DNA from: Dechloromonas sp. HYN0024 | GTDB taxonomy: Bacteria > Pseudomonadota > Gammaproteobacteria > Burkholderiales > Rhodocyclaceae | NCBI RefSeq assembly: GCF_003441615.1 | Contig: NZ_CP031842.1 | Location: 2,488,001 to 2,552,000 of the forward strand | Direction of reading: 5' to 3' | Length of the DNA: 64,000 nt | Shown here: in pieces, positions 19,185-27,774 of the stretch | How the letters are laid out: every line of letters begins with the position of its first letter | How positions within the stretch are numbered: the first letter of the stretch is position 1 | Made by a program: the position numbers and the translations under genes | The notes under the pieces: model-generated | What the model was told of the DNA's origin: nothing | Seen by the model: only the letters and a program-made list of their open reading frames with translations | Databases searched by the model: none

Positions 19185-19388
19185 GTGTACCGGGTCAAGA
19201 CCATCTACCGCAACCGCGGCTCTGATCCGATCATCGAGCGCGGCCCCTGGCACGACTCGCGCAAGGATGCCGAGTACTGGGCCGAACAACTGCGCCTGGC
19301 CGGCTACGCGGTGAGCATCGAAAGCCAGCAGATCAAGTCCGACGACGACAACTCGGATCTCGCTGCGGCACTTGCCGGGATGGCGTGA
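19185..19388 (+). CDS. small protein of unknown function (67 aa)
   Basis: A GTG-initiated 67-residue soluble protein. It reads YRVKTIYRNRGSDPIIERGPWHDSR, then an amphipathic segment AEYWAEQLRLAGYAVSIESQQI, and an acidic Ala-rich tail. The repeated strand-helix-strand look resembles small single-domain folds such as SPOR-like units, but there is no family assignment I trust. It follows the adenosyltransferase gene by 37 bases and is probably co-transcribed. Start choice is not certain because no strong ribosome site is visible. Confidence 0.62.
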   Translation: MYRVKTIYRNRGSDPIIERGPWHDSRKDAEYWAEQLRLAGYAVSIESQQIKSDDDNSDLAAALAGMA

Positions 19389-19440
19389 GTGTGCGCCGAG
19401 CGCCTGGAGTGAATTTCGGAGAAATCTCTTGCAGGTCTTG

Positions 19441-21459
19441 ATGGGTTCAGCAAATTCGACCCGGGCATTATTGCTGACATTCGCCATCACCATCATGGTG
19501 CTGATACTCGGCGCATGGTTGATGCTCTACGATTTGCGACAAACCGACGTTCAACAAGCCCAAAATCAACTGGCTGGACTCAGTCGCGTACTTTCAGACC
19601 AGACTGCAAATAGTCTGGAAAGTGTGTCGCTAGTGATGCGCAGCGCCAGGGAAAGGCTGTCTGACCCCGTTGGGAGACGCCTTGATCTTGATGACACACC
19701 GGTCACGTTTCTGCTCAAGGCACGCGTCGCAGGTCTTCCGCAGCTGCGCTCCCTGTTCATCGTGGACCGCGCCGGCATGCTCGCCAATTCGTCATTTGCC
19801 GACCGAACCCAGGTCATGTCCCTTGCCGACAGGGACTACTTCCAGCATTTTCTGAACAAGCCCGATGACAGCTACTTTCTCAGCCCGCCGTTGCGTAGCC
19901 GGCTTGATGGGGAGTGGAGCATCTTCATGAGCATCCCGTTCTTTGACGAAGCTCATCACTTGCGCGGCATTCTCGTGGCTTCCATCAGAATTGACTATTT
20001 CAACAAACTCTATCGGCAAGTCGGCACCAATCTGGCTGATGGAATCGAATTGCTCGATGACAGGGGCTTGCGCGTCGCCAGTTTTCCGCAGAACGATGAG
20101 TTGATGGGGATATTTATTGAAGATTTACCCTCGTTAGGGCCAATTACAGATGGTGAACCAGAACGGCATCAGGTAGCGCCCGTAATTTTGAAAGGGGTGC
20201 CCGGCTTTGCCGGCCTGAATCGGGTCAACGGTTTTCCATTGACCATAGCGCTCTTTTATTCCGAGCAACGTGTGCTGGCCCCCTGGCGCAAAATCGCCGC
20301 AATGGTCATTCTCGGCGTTGGATTCGTCGTCCTGCTTATTCTGCTGGCCACTGTCAGCCTGGTAAGCCATCTGAAGCAGACCGATGCGTTGACCCTTGCC
20401 CTGCACAAGCAGGACGAACGAATGCGCCAACTTATCCAATCGGTCCACGATGCCATCGTAACGGTAGATGCGGGCTTGAACATCGTGATGCTCAATGCAG
20501 CTGCCAGAAAGATGTTCAGCATTCCCGAGCCGGCGACAGAAACCTTCCGGTTCGCCAACTGCCTCGATGACAAGTCTGCCCACAAGCTTTCCCTCTGGTT
20601 GCATGAAGGTGACGCACCAGCAGACCCCGACGAGAACTCACTCGACGAAATCACAGCCAAGCGTCCCAATGGTCAATCAGTCGTTCTTGAAACAAGCTAC
20701 TCAAGTGTCCGGGTTCAGGACCAACGCTACCTCACCCTTGTCTTGCGCGACGTTTCCGAGCGCCACCGCGTCGAGCAAGCCTTGCGCGAAAGCAACAGAC
20801 AGCTGAAAGAACTGACGGCCATGCTGCAAAAGGTACGCGAGGACGAGCGAAGCCGTATCGCTCGTGAAATGCATGATGAACTGGGGCAGTTGATCACAGG
20901 TATCCGTTTTGAGTTGCGCTGGCTGGAAAGTCGTCTGCCGGCACAACGTCCGGATCTATCGAGCAAACTTGGCGCAATGGTCAAACAACTGGATGTCACC
21001 ATTGCCGCTGTCAGGCGGATCACGACAGAGTTACACCCCCTGATTCTCGACGATCTCGGGCTGACTGCCGCAGCCAGCTGGCTGGCAGACCAATTCGCCC
21101 AGCGCACGGGCATCGAGGTTGATCTCCGGCTTGCCGATGAAGAACCCACCCAAGGAGGCCCAGTCGCCCTCGCCCTGTTCCGGATCATGCAGGAATCCCT
21201 GAACAACGTTGCCAAGTACGCCGAAGCAAGCCTGGTCGAAATCCGGCTGCACCGAAATACATATCACTGGCAACTGGTCATCAAGGACAACGGTGTCGGC
21301 ATCCAGGTCGAAAGCACAAAGCGGGAAGGTTTTGGATTGATCGGCATGCGAGAGCGTTCGACACTGCTCGGCGGCAGCTTTGATGTAGACTCCGTACGCG
21401 GCCGGGGAACACGAATCGAAGTGCGCATCCCGGTTGAAATCGAGCAGAGGCAGGCATGA
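19441..21459 (+). CDS. membrane sensor histidine kinase, NarX/DegS class (HisKA_3)
   Basis: A roughly 672-residue kinase. A membrane helix near residues 11-32 precedes an extracytoplasmic Cache-type sensor (LRSLFIVDRAGMLANSS, ADRDYFQHF, FMSIPFFDEAHHLRGILVASI). A second helix lies near residues 288-312. A PAS domain follows (MRQLIQSVHDAIVTVDAGLNIV). The HisKA_3 dimerisation helix has phospho-acceptor His478 (REMHDELGQLITG). HATPase motifs are LNNVAKYAEA, DNGVGI and GFGLIGMRER. The ATG at 19441 is used; TTG at 19429, with ggaga six bases upstream, is an alternative. It overlaps the next regulator gene as ATGA and is immediately upstream of the porin-cytochrome cluster. Confidence 0.93.
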   Translation: MGSANSTRALLLTFAITIMVLILGAWLMLYDLRQTDVQQAQNQLAGLSRVLSDQTANSLESVSLVMRSARERLSDPVGRRLDLDDTPVTFLLKARVAGLPQLRSLFIVDRAGMLANSSFADRTQVMSLADRDYFQHFLNKPDDSYFLSPPLRSRLDGEWSIFMSIPFFDEAHHLRGILVASIRIDYFNKLYRQVGTNLADGIELLDDRGLRVASFPQNDELMGIFIEDLPSLGPITDGEPERHQVAPVILKGVPGFAGLNRVNGFPLTIALFYSEQRVLAPWRKIAAMVILGVGFVVLLILLATVSLVSHLKQTDALTLALHKQDERMRQLIQSVHDAIVTVDAGLNIVMLNAAARKMFSIPEPATETFRFANCLDDKSAHKLSLWLHEGDAPADPDENSLDEITAKRPNGQSVVLETSYSSVRVQDQRYLTLVLRDVSERHRVEQALRESNRQLKELTAMLQKVREDERSRIAREMHDELGQLITGIRFELRWLESRLPAQRPDLSSKLGAMVKQLDVTIAAVRRITTELHPLILDDLGLTAAASWLADQFAQRTGIEVDLRLADEEPTQGGPVALALFRIMQESLNNVAKYAEASLVEIRLHRNTYHWQLVIKDNGVGIQVESTKREGFGLIGMRERSTLLGGSFDVDSVRGRGTRIEVRIPVEIEQRQA

Positions 21460-22109
21460 ACAAGATACGCGTATTGCTAGCCGACGACCACGCCATCATT
21501 CGCGACGGTATTCGGCAGATCCTGGAGGATTCAGAGGATTTTCTGGTTGCCGGCGAGGCCGCCAACGGTATTGAAGTCATGCAGCACATTCGGGCCGCGA
21601 CTTGCGACCTTCTAGTGCTCGATATCTCGATGCCCGGACGAAACGGCATTGATCTGATACGGCACGTCCATGATGAAAAGCACGACCTGCCCATCCTCAT
21701 CCTCAGCATGCATCAGGAAGAGCAATATGCCGTGCGAGCCCTGCACGCTGGTGCTTCCGGATACGTCACCAAGGAAAGCGACAGCGAACTGCTGCTCGCA
21801 GCGATGCGCCGGGTAGCTGGTGGCGGCGTCTTTGTCAGCGAGAAGGTTGCCGAGATCATGGCGCGTGGTTTGCACCCGATCAGTGAGGTTTTCCCGCACA
21901 CACTGCTATCGGATCGCGAATTTCAGGTTTTCGAGATGCTCGCTCAGGGCCTGGGGCTAACCGAAATCGCCAATGAGTTCTCTCTCAGCGTCAAAACAAT
22001 CAGTACGCACAAGAGCCGCATTCTGCAAAAGATGAATTTCAACAACATGGCGGATCTGATCCGCTATGCCATCACGCACAAACTCGTCGAGCAGGACGAT
22101 ATGGCCTGA
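21456..22109 (+). CDS. NarL/FixJ-family response regulator
   Basis: A 217-residue regulator: receiver domain (LLADDHAIIRDG, phospho-acceptor Asp56 in VLDISMPG, ILSMHQEE, GYVTKES) and a C-terminal LuxR-type helix-turn-helix (LSDREFQVFEMLAQGLGLTEIANEFSLS, then VKTISTHKSRILQKM). It is translationally coupled to the kinase upstream and is certainly its partner. The four cytochrome/porin genes start 146 bases downstream on the same strand, so control of that cluster is a reasonable guess that the sequence does not prove. Confidence 0.95.
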   Translation: MNKIRVLLADDHAIIRDGIRQILEDSEDFLVAGEAANGIEVMQHIRAATCDLLVLDISMPGRNGIDLIRHVHDEKHDLPILILSMHQEEQYAVRALHAGASGYVTKESDSELLLAAMRRVAGGGVFVSEKVAEIMARGLHPISEVFPHTLLSDREFQVFEMLAQGLGLTEIANEFSLSVKTISTHKSRILQKMNFNNMADLIRYAITHKLVEQDDMA

Positions 22110-22174
22110 CGCGAGGCCAGAATCAGAAAATTCCTACACGCAAATTAATCCCCTTCCGATAAAGGGGGCTGAAG

Positions 22175-22229
22175 AACCGGAAGACAATGTCGCTAGTTAA
22201 ATGTAACTAGTTTGTGTCCTTCGGTTTTT
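22175..22229 (+). promoter_or_regulatory. Long imperfect hairpin followed by a T-run, upstream of the cytochrome cluster
   Basis: Outer arms starting aaccgg (22175) and ending cggtt (22226) pair over about 12 positions with one mismatch. After an internal loop there is a perfect 7-base inner stem, ctagtta / taactag (22193-22199 and 22204-22210), with loop aatg. The stem is followed by ttt(g). It looks like an intrinsic terminator or attenuator between the regulator gene and the cytochrome genes; the inner dyad could also be an operator. A smaller hairpin (cccctt / aagggg) lies at 22150-22167. Confidence 0.55.
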
Positions 22230-22254
22230 GAATATTTGCAACAGGAGTCAGATG

Positions 22255-22596
22255 ATGAAGTTTTCCGCCAAGACCCTCGCCACGCTGGGCATCTTTTCCG
22301 CACTGATCATGACCGCAACGAGCGCCAGCGCGCTCAGTGACGACGAAGTCAAGTCATTGATGAAGAAGAACAATTGCTTCAAGTGCCACGCCGAAAACAA
22401 GGCCAAGGACGGTCCCTCGTACAAAGAGATCGCCGAAAAGAACCGCGACAAGCCGGATATCGCTGCGAAGTTCTACAAGCGCGTCACATCCTTCGAGCAA
22501 GTCGAAATCAAGGGCAAAAAGGAAGACCACGAACCGCTTAAAACCAAGGACGACGCTGAAATCAAGGCCATCGTCCAGTGGATCCTGACTCGTTAA
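22255..22596 (+). CDS. small monoheme cytochrome c of the porin-cytochrome cluster
   Basis: A 113-residue exported protein with a signal peptide (KFSAKTLATLGIFSALIM, cleavage after SASA). One heme site, CFKCH, is followed by DGPSYKEIAEK, as in class I cytochromes c. Where such cytochromes have the distal Met (in a PMP context), this protein has EDHEPLKTKDD, and there is no Met after the heme region, so bis-His ligation is likely. The start at 22255 has aggag seven bases upstream; ATG at 22252 is an alternative. It is probably a periplasmic shuttle between the inner-membrane cytochrome and the decaheme protein encoded next. Confidence 0.9.
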   Translation: MKFSAKTLATLGIFSALIMTATSASALSDDEVKSLMKKNNCFKCHAENKAKDGPSYKEIAEKNRDKPDIAAKFYKRVTSFEQVEIKGKKEDHEPLKTKDDAEIKAIVQWILTR

Positions 22597-22619
22597 ATAG
22601 TTTTCTGGGGGTAACAATA

Positions 22620-23603
22620 ATGATTACAAAAATGCGCAAGGCTGCCTTGGCGTCGCTGATGCTCGTCGGGTTGTGCCTAACAGCATCACCGGCTCTGGCC
22701 GCAGACAGCAAGTTGCCGGTTCCGGGCAGCAAGGATGTCATCTACAAGGACGACGCCAAATGCACCAGCTGTCACGATGAAAGTGAAGTTGTGCCTGTTC
22801 TGTCCATCGCCAAGACGAAGCACGGGGTTGCCAAGGATGGCCGCGTCCCAAGCTGCACGTCTTGCCATGGAGAGAGCGAGAAGCACGCCAACAAGCCTGA
22901 AGACGTCAAGGTCCGCCCGGCTACCGAGCGCAATTTTGGCAAGAAATCCACCCTGACTGCTGAAGAAAAGAGTGCCGTGTGCACCGGCTGCCACCAAGGC
23001 GGCAAGCACATGAACTGGAATACCAGCGCGCACTCAAGCAATGACGTCGCCTGTACTTCCTGCCACCAGGTACATACCGGTCACGACAAGGTTCGCGACA
23101 AGCGCGCCCAGCCGGAAGTCTGCTACACCTGCCACAAGCAGCAGCGCGCAGAAGTTAACAAGCCTTCGCATCACCCGATCCCGGAAGGCAAGATGACTTG
23201 TTCGGATTGCCATAATGCTCATGGTTCGGCTGGTCAGAAAATGCTGGTTAAAGACACGACCAACGCCACCTGTTTCACTTGTCACGCAGAAAAACGTGGG
23301 CCTTTCATCCACAATCACCAGCCGGTCGTTGAGGACTGTTCAAACTGCCACAACCCACATGGCACCGTAGCGGAAAACATGCTGAAGTCCCGTATGCCAT
23401 TCCTGTGCCAGCAGTGTCACGGTTCTTCTTCGCATCCTGGTAACGTACCCGGCGTACGTAGCAATATGCCAAACGCGATCAGCAGCAATATCGGCCCCGG
23501 ATACGCCCAGGCCCGAGGATGCAGCAACTGCCACACCAATATCCATGGCAGCAATAATCCAAGTACCGCCACATCTAGCGGTGCTGGCCGTTTCTTCCGC
23601 TGA
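22620..23603 (+). CDS. mtrA: decaheme c-type cytochrome, MtrA/MtoA/DmsE family
   Basis: A 327-residue periplasmic multiheme cytochrome with a signal peptide ending in ASPALAADS. Ten CXXCH sites are visible in the mature protein: CTSCH, CTSCH, CTGCH, CTSCH, CYTCH, CSDCH, CFTCH, CSNCH, CQQCH and CSNCH. Length and heme number fit MtrA/PioA/MtoA, which sits inside an outer-membrane barrel and conducts electrons across it. The ATG spans 22620-22622 with ggggg upstream. The next gene encodes the matching barrel. The direction of electron flow (Fe(III) reduction or Fe(II) oxidation) cannot be told from the sequence; the symbol is a family label only. Confidence 0.95.
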   Translation: MITKMRKAALASLMLVGLCLTASPALAADSKLPVPGSKDVIYKDDAKCTSCHDESEVVPVLSIAKTKHGVAKDGRVPSCTSCHGESEKHANKPEDVKVRPATERNFGKKSTLTAEEKSAVCTGCHQGGKHMNWNTSAHSSNDVACTSCHQVHTGHDKVRDKRAQPEVCYTCHKQQRAEVNKPSHHPIPEGKMTCSDCHNAHGSAGQKMLVKDTTNATCFTCHAEKRGPFIHNHQPVVEDCSNCHNPHGTVAENMLKSRMPFLCQQCHGSSSHPGNVPGVRSNMPNAISSNIGPGYAQARGCSNCHTNIHGSNNPSTATSSGAGRFFR

Positions 23604-23620
23604 TCTCAAGGAAAATGATC

Positions 23621-25744
23621 ATGAGCAAGCAAACGAATTTTATGCGGACTGCAATTTTTGTTGCCCTCTCCGCCGCATTTCCATTCGCCGAAGTACAAGC
23701 GGATGATGAAATCGATGCCTTGGTAAATCCCAATGCAACCGAAGCCACCTTCAAACTACCTTACATGGATAAGGTCAATCCGCTGTATCGCCAATATAAC
23801 GGTGTCAATCAAACCGGCATTAGCGGAAATATTGATCTAAATATCGTCAATCGTAACAATCAGGGTCAGTGGTTCAAACTTCAGGCTGAAAACCTTGGGC
23901 TAAGCACCCAGGAGATTGGAATCTCCTACGAACAACAGGGTGATTGGGCGCTAGGCCTGGACTACAACCAGATTCCTCGTTATGCGCCGTATCAGGTAAA
24001 TACGGCAGTAGCTGGTATCGGCTCGAATCAAATTACCCAACCATCCTATGCCAATGGCGCATTTAGTGGCGGTACTTTAACCAACCCTGTGGTCTATGAA
24101 ACAAACCTGAAGACCCAACGCGATATAGCAACGTTGTCTGCAAGCAAGTTTTTGATGGAAGGCCTAAAGCTGAGCTTTTCGTTCAAAAATGAAGAAAAGA
24201 CCGGTACGCGCATGGACGGTGTTCGCGGCGTTGCTGGAACAGGAACACCAAACCGCTATAGCGGCTATCTTTTTTCACCTGAGCCCATCAACCAGTCACA
24301 CCAGCAATTTGAAGCCACGCTTGATTACTCGGCGGCCAAATTCCAACTTTCTGCTGGGTATTACGGCAGTTTCCTGAGTGCCAAAAACAATTCGCTGGCG
24401 ATTGTTGGTGGCACCAATACTGCTCTCGTATCTACCGGAGCCGGTGGTCTTTCACCGATCGCATTGTCGCCCGATAATCAGGTTCAGCAAATTTACGTAA
24501 ACGGTGCTTATAACTTTACGGACAGTACCCGGGGCTCACTCAAAGTCGCCTATTCGGAGGGCCGCCAGAATGAAAACTTCCTGTTCCGCACCGACGTAAA
24601 TCCAGGAATCGGTAGCAATCTGGATGCCAAAGTTCAAACAACCGAAGCCTTTGCCTCACTAACCTCGCGTATCACGAAGGACTTCAAATTGCTTGGATCA
24701 TGGCGATACGAAGATAAAAGTGACAAAACGCCAGTTCGCTTGTTCTATACGGGCTACCCGAACAATCCTGAATCCCATGTCGCAAATTGGGGGAAGGCCG
24801 AGGCGGACTACCGGATCGGCGGTGGATTCAGCATCAACGGCGGCTTCGATTACACACATAAGCGTAGCCTGGAGTGGGAACGACGCGAAGTTGAGGAACT
24901 TACTACCCGCCTTTCCCTCCGCAAATCGATGGGTGAAACAGTTAACGGCACGATTACCCTAGCCCACGCCGACCGTACTGGCTCAGACTGGGAAGGCGGG
25001 AATCCTACAATTTATCCCGTCTACCTGGCTGACCGGCAGCGAGAAAAGGTCCGTGGCATGGTGGACTGGTCACCTGCGGAGCGCTTAAATCTCCAATTTG
25101 CCTATGAGGCATTTTTCGACAAGTACACCAAGAGTGCATACGGTCTCGACTCCGGAGAAGGGCAAGTCTTTTCATTTGATGCAAACTACGACATCTCCGA
25201 CAACTGGAAACTGAACGGGTGGTACTCAAAGCAAACTGGCAACATTCAGCAAAACATGCAGGGAGCGGTTTGCTCCGGAACTGGAACATGCGCGTCAGGA
25301 ACGACCACATTCCGCACGGGGGGCTTGATTCAGTGGGATGCGAAACTAAATCAGGATTCAGACCAGTTTGGATTTGGAATAACAGGAAAGCTGTCTGTAT
25401 TTGATGTGGGTGCCAAGTATTTTTATACCCGCGACTTGACCAAGCAGGAAATCAGCCCACTCCCAGCAACAACATGTCTAAATGCGGCCTGTACATCAAC
25501 GGGAGTTGTCGCCACAGGCATGGGAATTATTCCCGATGCAAAATATACGCAGAACACATTCAGTCTTTATGGAACATATCAGGTCTCGAAAGCGACGAAA
25601 CTGCGGCTTGATTACATCTACGACCTGCGCAAGATGGATGACTACACTTGGCAAAACTGGGTGTATGCGGATGGCACAAGAATCTACGTTAAGCCGGAAC
25701 AGACAACGCAGATATTTGGAATAAGCCTTATCCAGTCGTTCTGA
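23621..25744 (+). CDS. mtrB: MtrB/PioB-family outer-membrane beta-barrel protein
   Basis: A 707-residue outer-membrane protein with a signal peptide (TAIFVALSAAFPFAEVQAD). The mature protein alternates polar and aromatic residues in repeated strands and ends in Phe (LIQSF), as outer-membrane barrels do. Family cues are LPYMDKVNPLYRQYNGVN near the N-terminus and repeated GxFSxxNxxDYTHKRS-like turns. The N-terminal CXXC seen in Shewanella MtrB is absent; four cysteines lie in two later loops. Start 23621 is preferred over 23615 for spacing to aagga. The gene is visibly more AT-rich than its neighbours, which may reflect barrel codon use or transfer. It should form the sheath for the decaheme cytochrome. 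Confidence 0.92.
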   Translation: MSKQTNFMRTAIFVALSAAFPFAEVQADDEIDALVNPNATEATFKLPYMDKVNPLYRQYNGVNQTGISGNIDLNIVNRNNQGQWFKLQAENLGLSTQEIGISYEQQGDWALGLDYNQIPRYAPYQVNTAVAGIGSNQITQPSYANGAFSGGTLTNPVVYETNLKTQRDIATLSASKFLMEGLKLSFSFKNEEKTGTRMDGVRGVAGTGTPNRYSGYLFSPEPINQSHQQFEATLDYSAAKFQLSAGYYGSFLSAKNNSLAIVGGTNTALVSTGAGGLSPIALSPDNQVQQIYVNGAYNFTDSTRGSLKVAYSEGRQNENFLFRTDVNPGIGSNLDAKVQTTEAFASLTSRITKDFKLLGSWRYEDKSDKTPVRLFYTGYPNNPESHVANWGKAEADYRIGGGFSINGGFDYTHKRSLEWERREVEELTTRLSLRKSMGETVNGTITLAHADRTGSDWEGGNPTIYPVYLADRQREKVRGMVDWSPAERLNLQFAYEAFFDKYTKSAYGLDSGEGQVFSFDANYDISDNWKLNGWYSKQTGNIQQNMQGAVCSGTGTCASGTTTFRTGGLIQWDAKLNQDSDQFGFGITGKLSVFDVGAKYFYTRDLTKQEISPLPATTCLNAACTSTGVVATGMGIIPDAKYTQNTFSLYGTYQVSKATKLRLDYIYDLRKMDDYTWQNWVYADGTRIYVKPEQTTQIFGISLIQSF

Positions 25745-25755
25745 TAGTCTCTTTG

Positions 25756-25787
25756 AACCGGGCTGGCAACAGCCCGGTTTGTATTTA
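25756..25787 (+). terminator. Hairpin between the barrel gene and the b-type cytochrome gene
   Basis: A perfect 9-base stem (aaccgggct / agcccggtt) with loop ggcaac, followed by an interrupted T-run (ttgtattt). It resembles a Rho-independent terminator inside the gene cluster and may reduce transcription into the downstream cytochrome b gene. Confidence 0.65.
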
Positions 25788-25805
25788 TAGTTAGGAAAAC
25801 AGCAA

Positions 25806-26609
25806 ATGAGCGAACAAGAAACCAACACCCCGCCCAAGCGGGTCTTCGTCAAAGTATGGAACCCGCTTATCCGCATTGGCCACTGGGTCATGGTTCTATG
25901 CTTTGCCGCCCTGTACATCAAGGCATCAAAGTTTCCCCTGCATGCGTACGCCGCCTACATCATCATGGGCTATATGTGCTTCCGCATCATCTACGGGCTA
26001 GTCGGGCCGCGGGCAGTGCGTTTCTGGACTTTTATCTACAGCCCGAAGACGATGATCAAATACGGCATCGACTCGGTGGTCGGCCATCCGATGCATACCA
26101 TTTCGCATAACCCGCTGGGTGGGCTGATGGTTTTCGGGCTGCTTTTTGCCATGCTGGGTACCGGCGCTCTGGGCATCATGCTTTACAGCTCTGGCCAGGA
26201 ACTGGGGCCGCTCGGCAACATGGTTCCCAGCGAGTGGGAAGATGAGTTTTTCACGATGACCGTGTTTGGTCAGGATCTGGTTGTCGGCCTCAAGGACCTC
26301 CATATCTTCTGTGGCAATGTGGCCGCATCGCTTGTAACCTGCCACCTGCTGGGCACCCTGTGGGCTACCGCCGTGCATAAATCCGGGCACGTCATCGGCA
26401 TGATCACCGGCGTCAAGGATGCGATGGCTGATGATCCGGAGCTGAAGCACTACAAACAAGTCCCCGCACCGCGCTTTGCCAAGAATCTTTCTGATTCCGT
26501 CGGCCCGGCAATCACGGAGGTCATTCTGGTTTCCGGTATTTTGATCTGCCTTGTCTGGCCGCTGATCGAACTTTTCGGCTGGATAAACAAATTCATCCCG
26601 TCGTATTGA
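25806..26609 (+). CDS. b561-type membrane cytochrome b of the porin-cytochrome cluster
   Basis: A 267-residue integral membrane protein of the cytochrome b561/Ni-hydrogenase b-type family. Four hydrophobic segments can be seen, at about residues 22-40, 44-62, 101-127 and 226-248, with another around 165-185. Candidate heme-ligating histidines are in IRIGHWVMV, PLHAYAAYI, HPMHTISHNPLGG, and DLHIFCGNVAASLVTCHLLG. It likely links the quinone pool to periplasmic cytochromes, in place of the tetraheme CymA used by Shewanella. It comes 61 bases after the barrel gene, across a hairpin, and is followed by a strong terminator, so it is the last gene of the cluster. Confidence 0.88.
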   Translation: MSEQETNTPPKRVFVKVWNPLIRIGHWVMVLCFAALYIKASKFPLHAYAAYIIMGYMCFRIIYGLVGPRAVRFWTFIYSPKTMIKYGIDSVVGHPMHTISHNPLGGLMVFGLLFAMLGTGALGIMLYSSGQELGPLGNMVPSEWEDEFFTMTVFGQDLVVGLKDLHIFCGNVAASLVTCHLLGTLWATAVHKSGHVIGMITGVKDAMADDPELKHYKQVPAPRFAKNLSDSVGPAITEVILVSGILICLVWPLIELFGWINKFIPSY

Positions 26610-26632
26610 TCTGACAATCACCCGTCGTCAGG

Positions 26633-26666
26633 AAGGGCTTGCGCCGTCAGCAAGCCCTTTTCTTTT
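26633..26666 (+). terminator. Rho-independent terminator ending the porin-cytochrome cluster
   Basis: A 10-base stem (aagggcttgc / gcaagccctt) with loop gccgtca, followed by ttctttt. It separates the cluster from the convergent aroG gene and may act in both directions. Confidence 0.85.
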
Positions 26667-26682
26667 GGCCTTTCCGGGCTCG

Positions 26683-27774
26683 CTACTCAGCCGCTTCAGC
26701 TACCCGGCGGGCACGCACGGCCGCAGCCAGGCGGTCCAGTACGGTCACACTGTCTTCCCAGTTGATACAGGCATCGGTGACGCTCTGGCCGTAAACAAGC
26801 GGCTTGTCCGGGGAAATATCCTGACGTCCCTCGACCAGATGCGATTCGACCATGACCCCGACGATACGGTCCTCGCCACCAGCCAGCTGGGCGGCGACGC
26901 TGTCGCAGACTTCCATCTGCAACTTGTATTGCTTGCGGCTGTTGCCATGCGAGAAATCGACCATCAGCCGGGCCGCAAGGCCGGACTTGGCGATTTCGGT
27001 GCAGGCCGCTTCGACGCTGGGCGCATCGTAATTCGGCTCCTTGCCGCCGCGCAGAATGACATGGCAGTCTTCGTTGCCCACGGTCGACACAATCGCGGTG
27101 TGGCCGGACTTGGTAACCGACAGGAAGTGGTGCGGCGAATTGGCCGAACGAATGGCATCGACCGCGATGCGCATGTTGCCATCCGTGCCGTTCTTGAAAC
27201 CGACCGGACAGGACAGACCCGATGCCAGCTCGCGATGCACTTGTGACTCGGTGGTGCGCGCGCCGATCGCCCCCCAGGAAATCAGGTCGGCCGTGTATTG
27301 CGGCGTGATGGTGTCGAGGAATTCAGTGGCGCAGGGCAGATCAAGCTCGTTGATCTCGAGCAGGATGCGGCGGGCCAGGCGCAGGCCTTCGTTGATGCGG
27401 AAGGTGTTGTCCATGCGCGGATCGTTGATCAGTCCTTTCCAGCCGACCGTGGTGCGCGGCTTCTCGAAATAGACGCGCATGACGACAATGAGGTCGTCGG
27501 CGTACTTTTCGGCTTCCTTGGCCAGTTTCTTCGCGTAGTCGATGGCCAGTTCGTAGTCGTGAATCGAGCAGGGGCCGATGACCACCAGCAGGCGGTCGTC
27601 AGCACCATGCAGCACACGGTGAATGGCTTGCCGGGCCGCATAGGTCGTCTGGGCGGCGCGGGTAGACACCGGATATTCGCGGAAAACATGGGCCGGCGGT
27701 ACTAGCTCCTTGATTTCCTTGATGCGCAGATCGTCGGTATTCGGTTTGCTTTGCGGCGTCATGGTCAGGCCCAT
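26683..27774 (-). CDS. aroG: 3-deoxy-7-phosphoheptulonate (DAHP) synthase, class I
   Basis: Condenses phosphoenolpyruvate with erythrose-4-phosphate, the first step of aromatic amino acid synthesis. The 363-residue length and motifs fit the AroF/G/H type: DDLRIKEIKELVPP at the start, VIGPCSIHD, MRVYFEKPRTTVGWKG, GARTTESQVHRE, GFKNGTDGN, and the metal-site HGNSRKQ. Which aromatic amino acid inhibits it cannot be told from these motifs. The start at 27774 (MGLTMTPQSK) is used; ATG at 27762 is equally possible. It is a lone gene between two unrelated transcription units. Confidence 0.96.
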   Translation of the reverse strand: MGLTMTPQSKPNTDDLRIKEIKELVPPAHVFREYPVSTRAAQTTYAARQAIHRVLHGADDRLLVVIGPCSIHDYELAIDYAKKLAKEAEKYADDLIVVMRVYFEKPRTTVGWKGLINDPRMDNTFRINEGLRLARRILLEINELDLPCATEFLDTITPQYTADLISWGAIGARTTESQVHRELASGLSCPVGFKNGTDGNMRIAVDAIRSANSPHHFLSVTKSGHTAIVSTVGNEDCHVILRGGKEPNYDAPSVEAACTEIAKSGLAARLMVDFSHGNSRKQYKLQMEVCDSVAAQLAGGEDRIVGVMVESHLVEGRQDISPDKPLVYGQSVTDACINWEDSVTVLDRLAAAVRARRVAEAAE

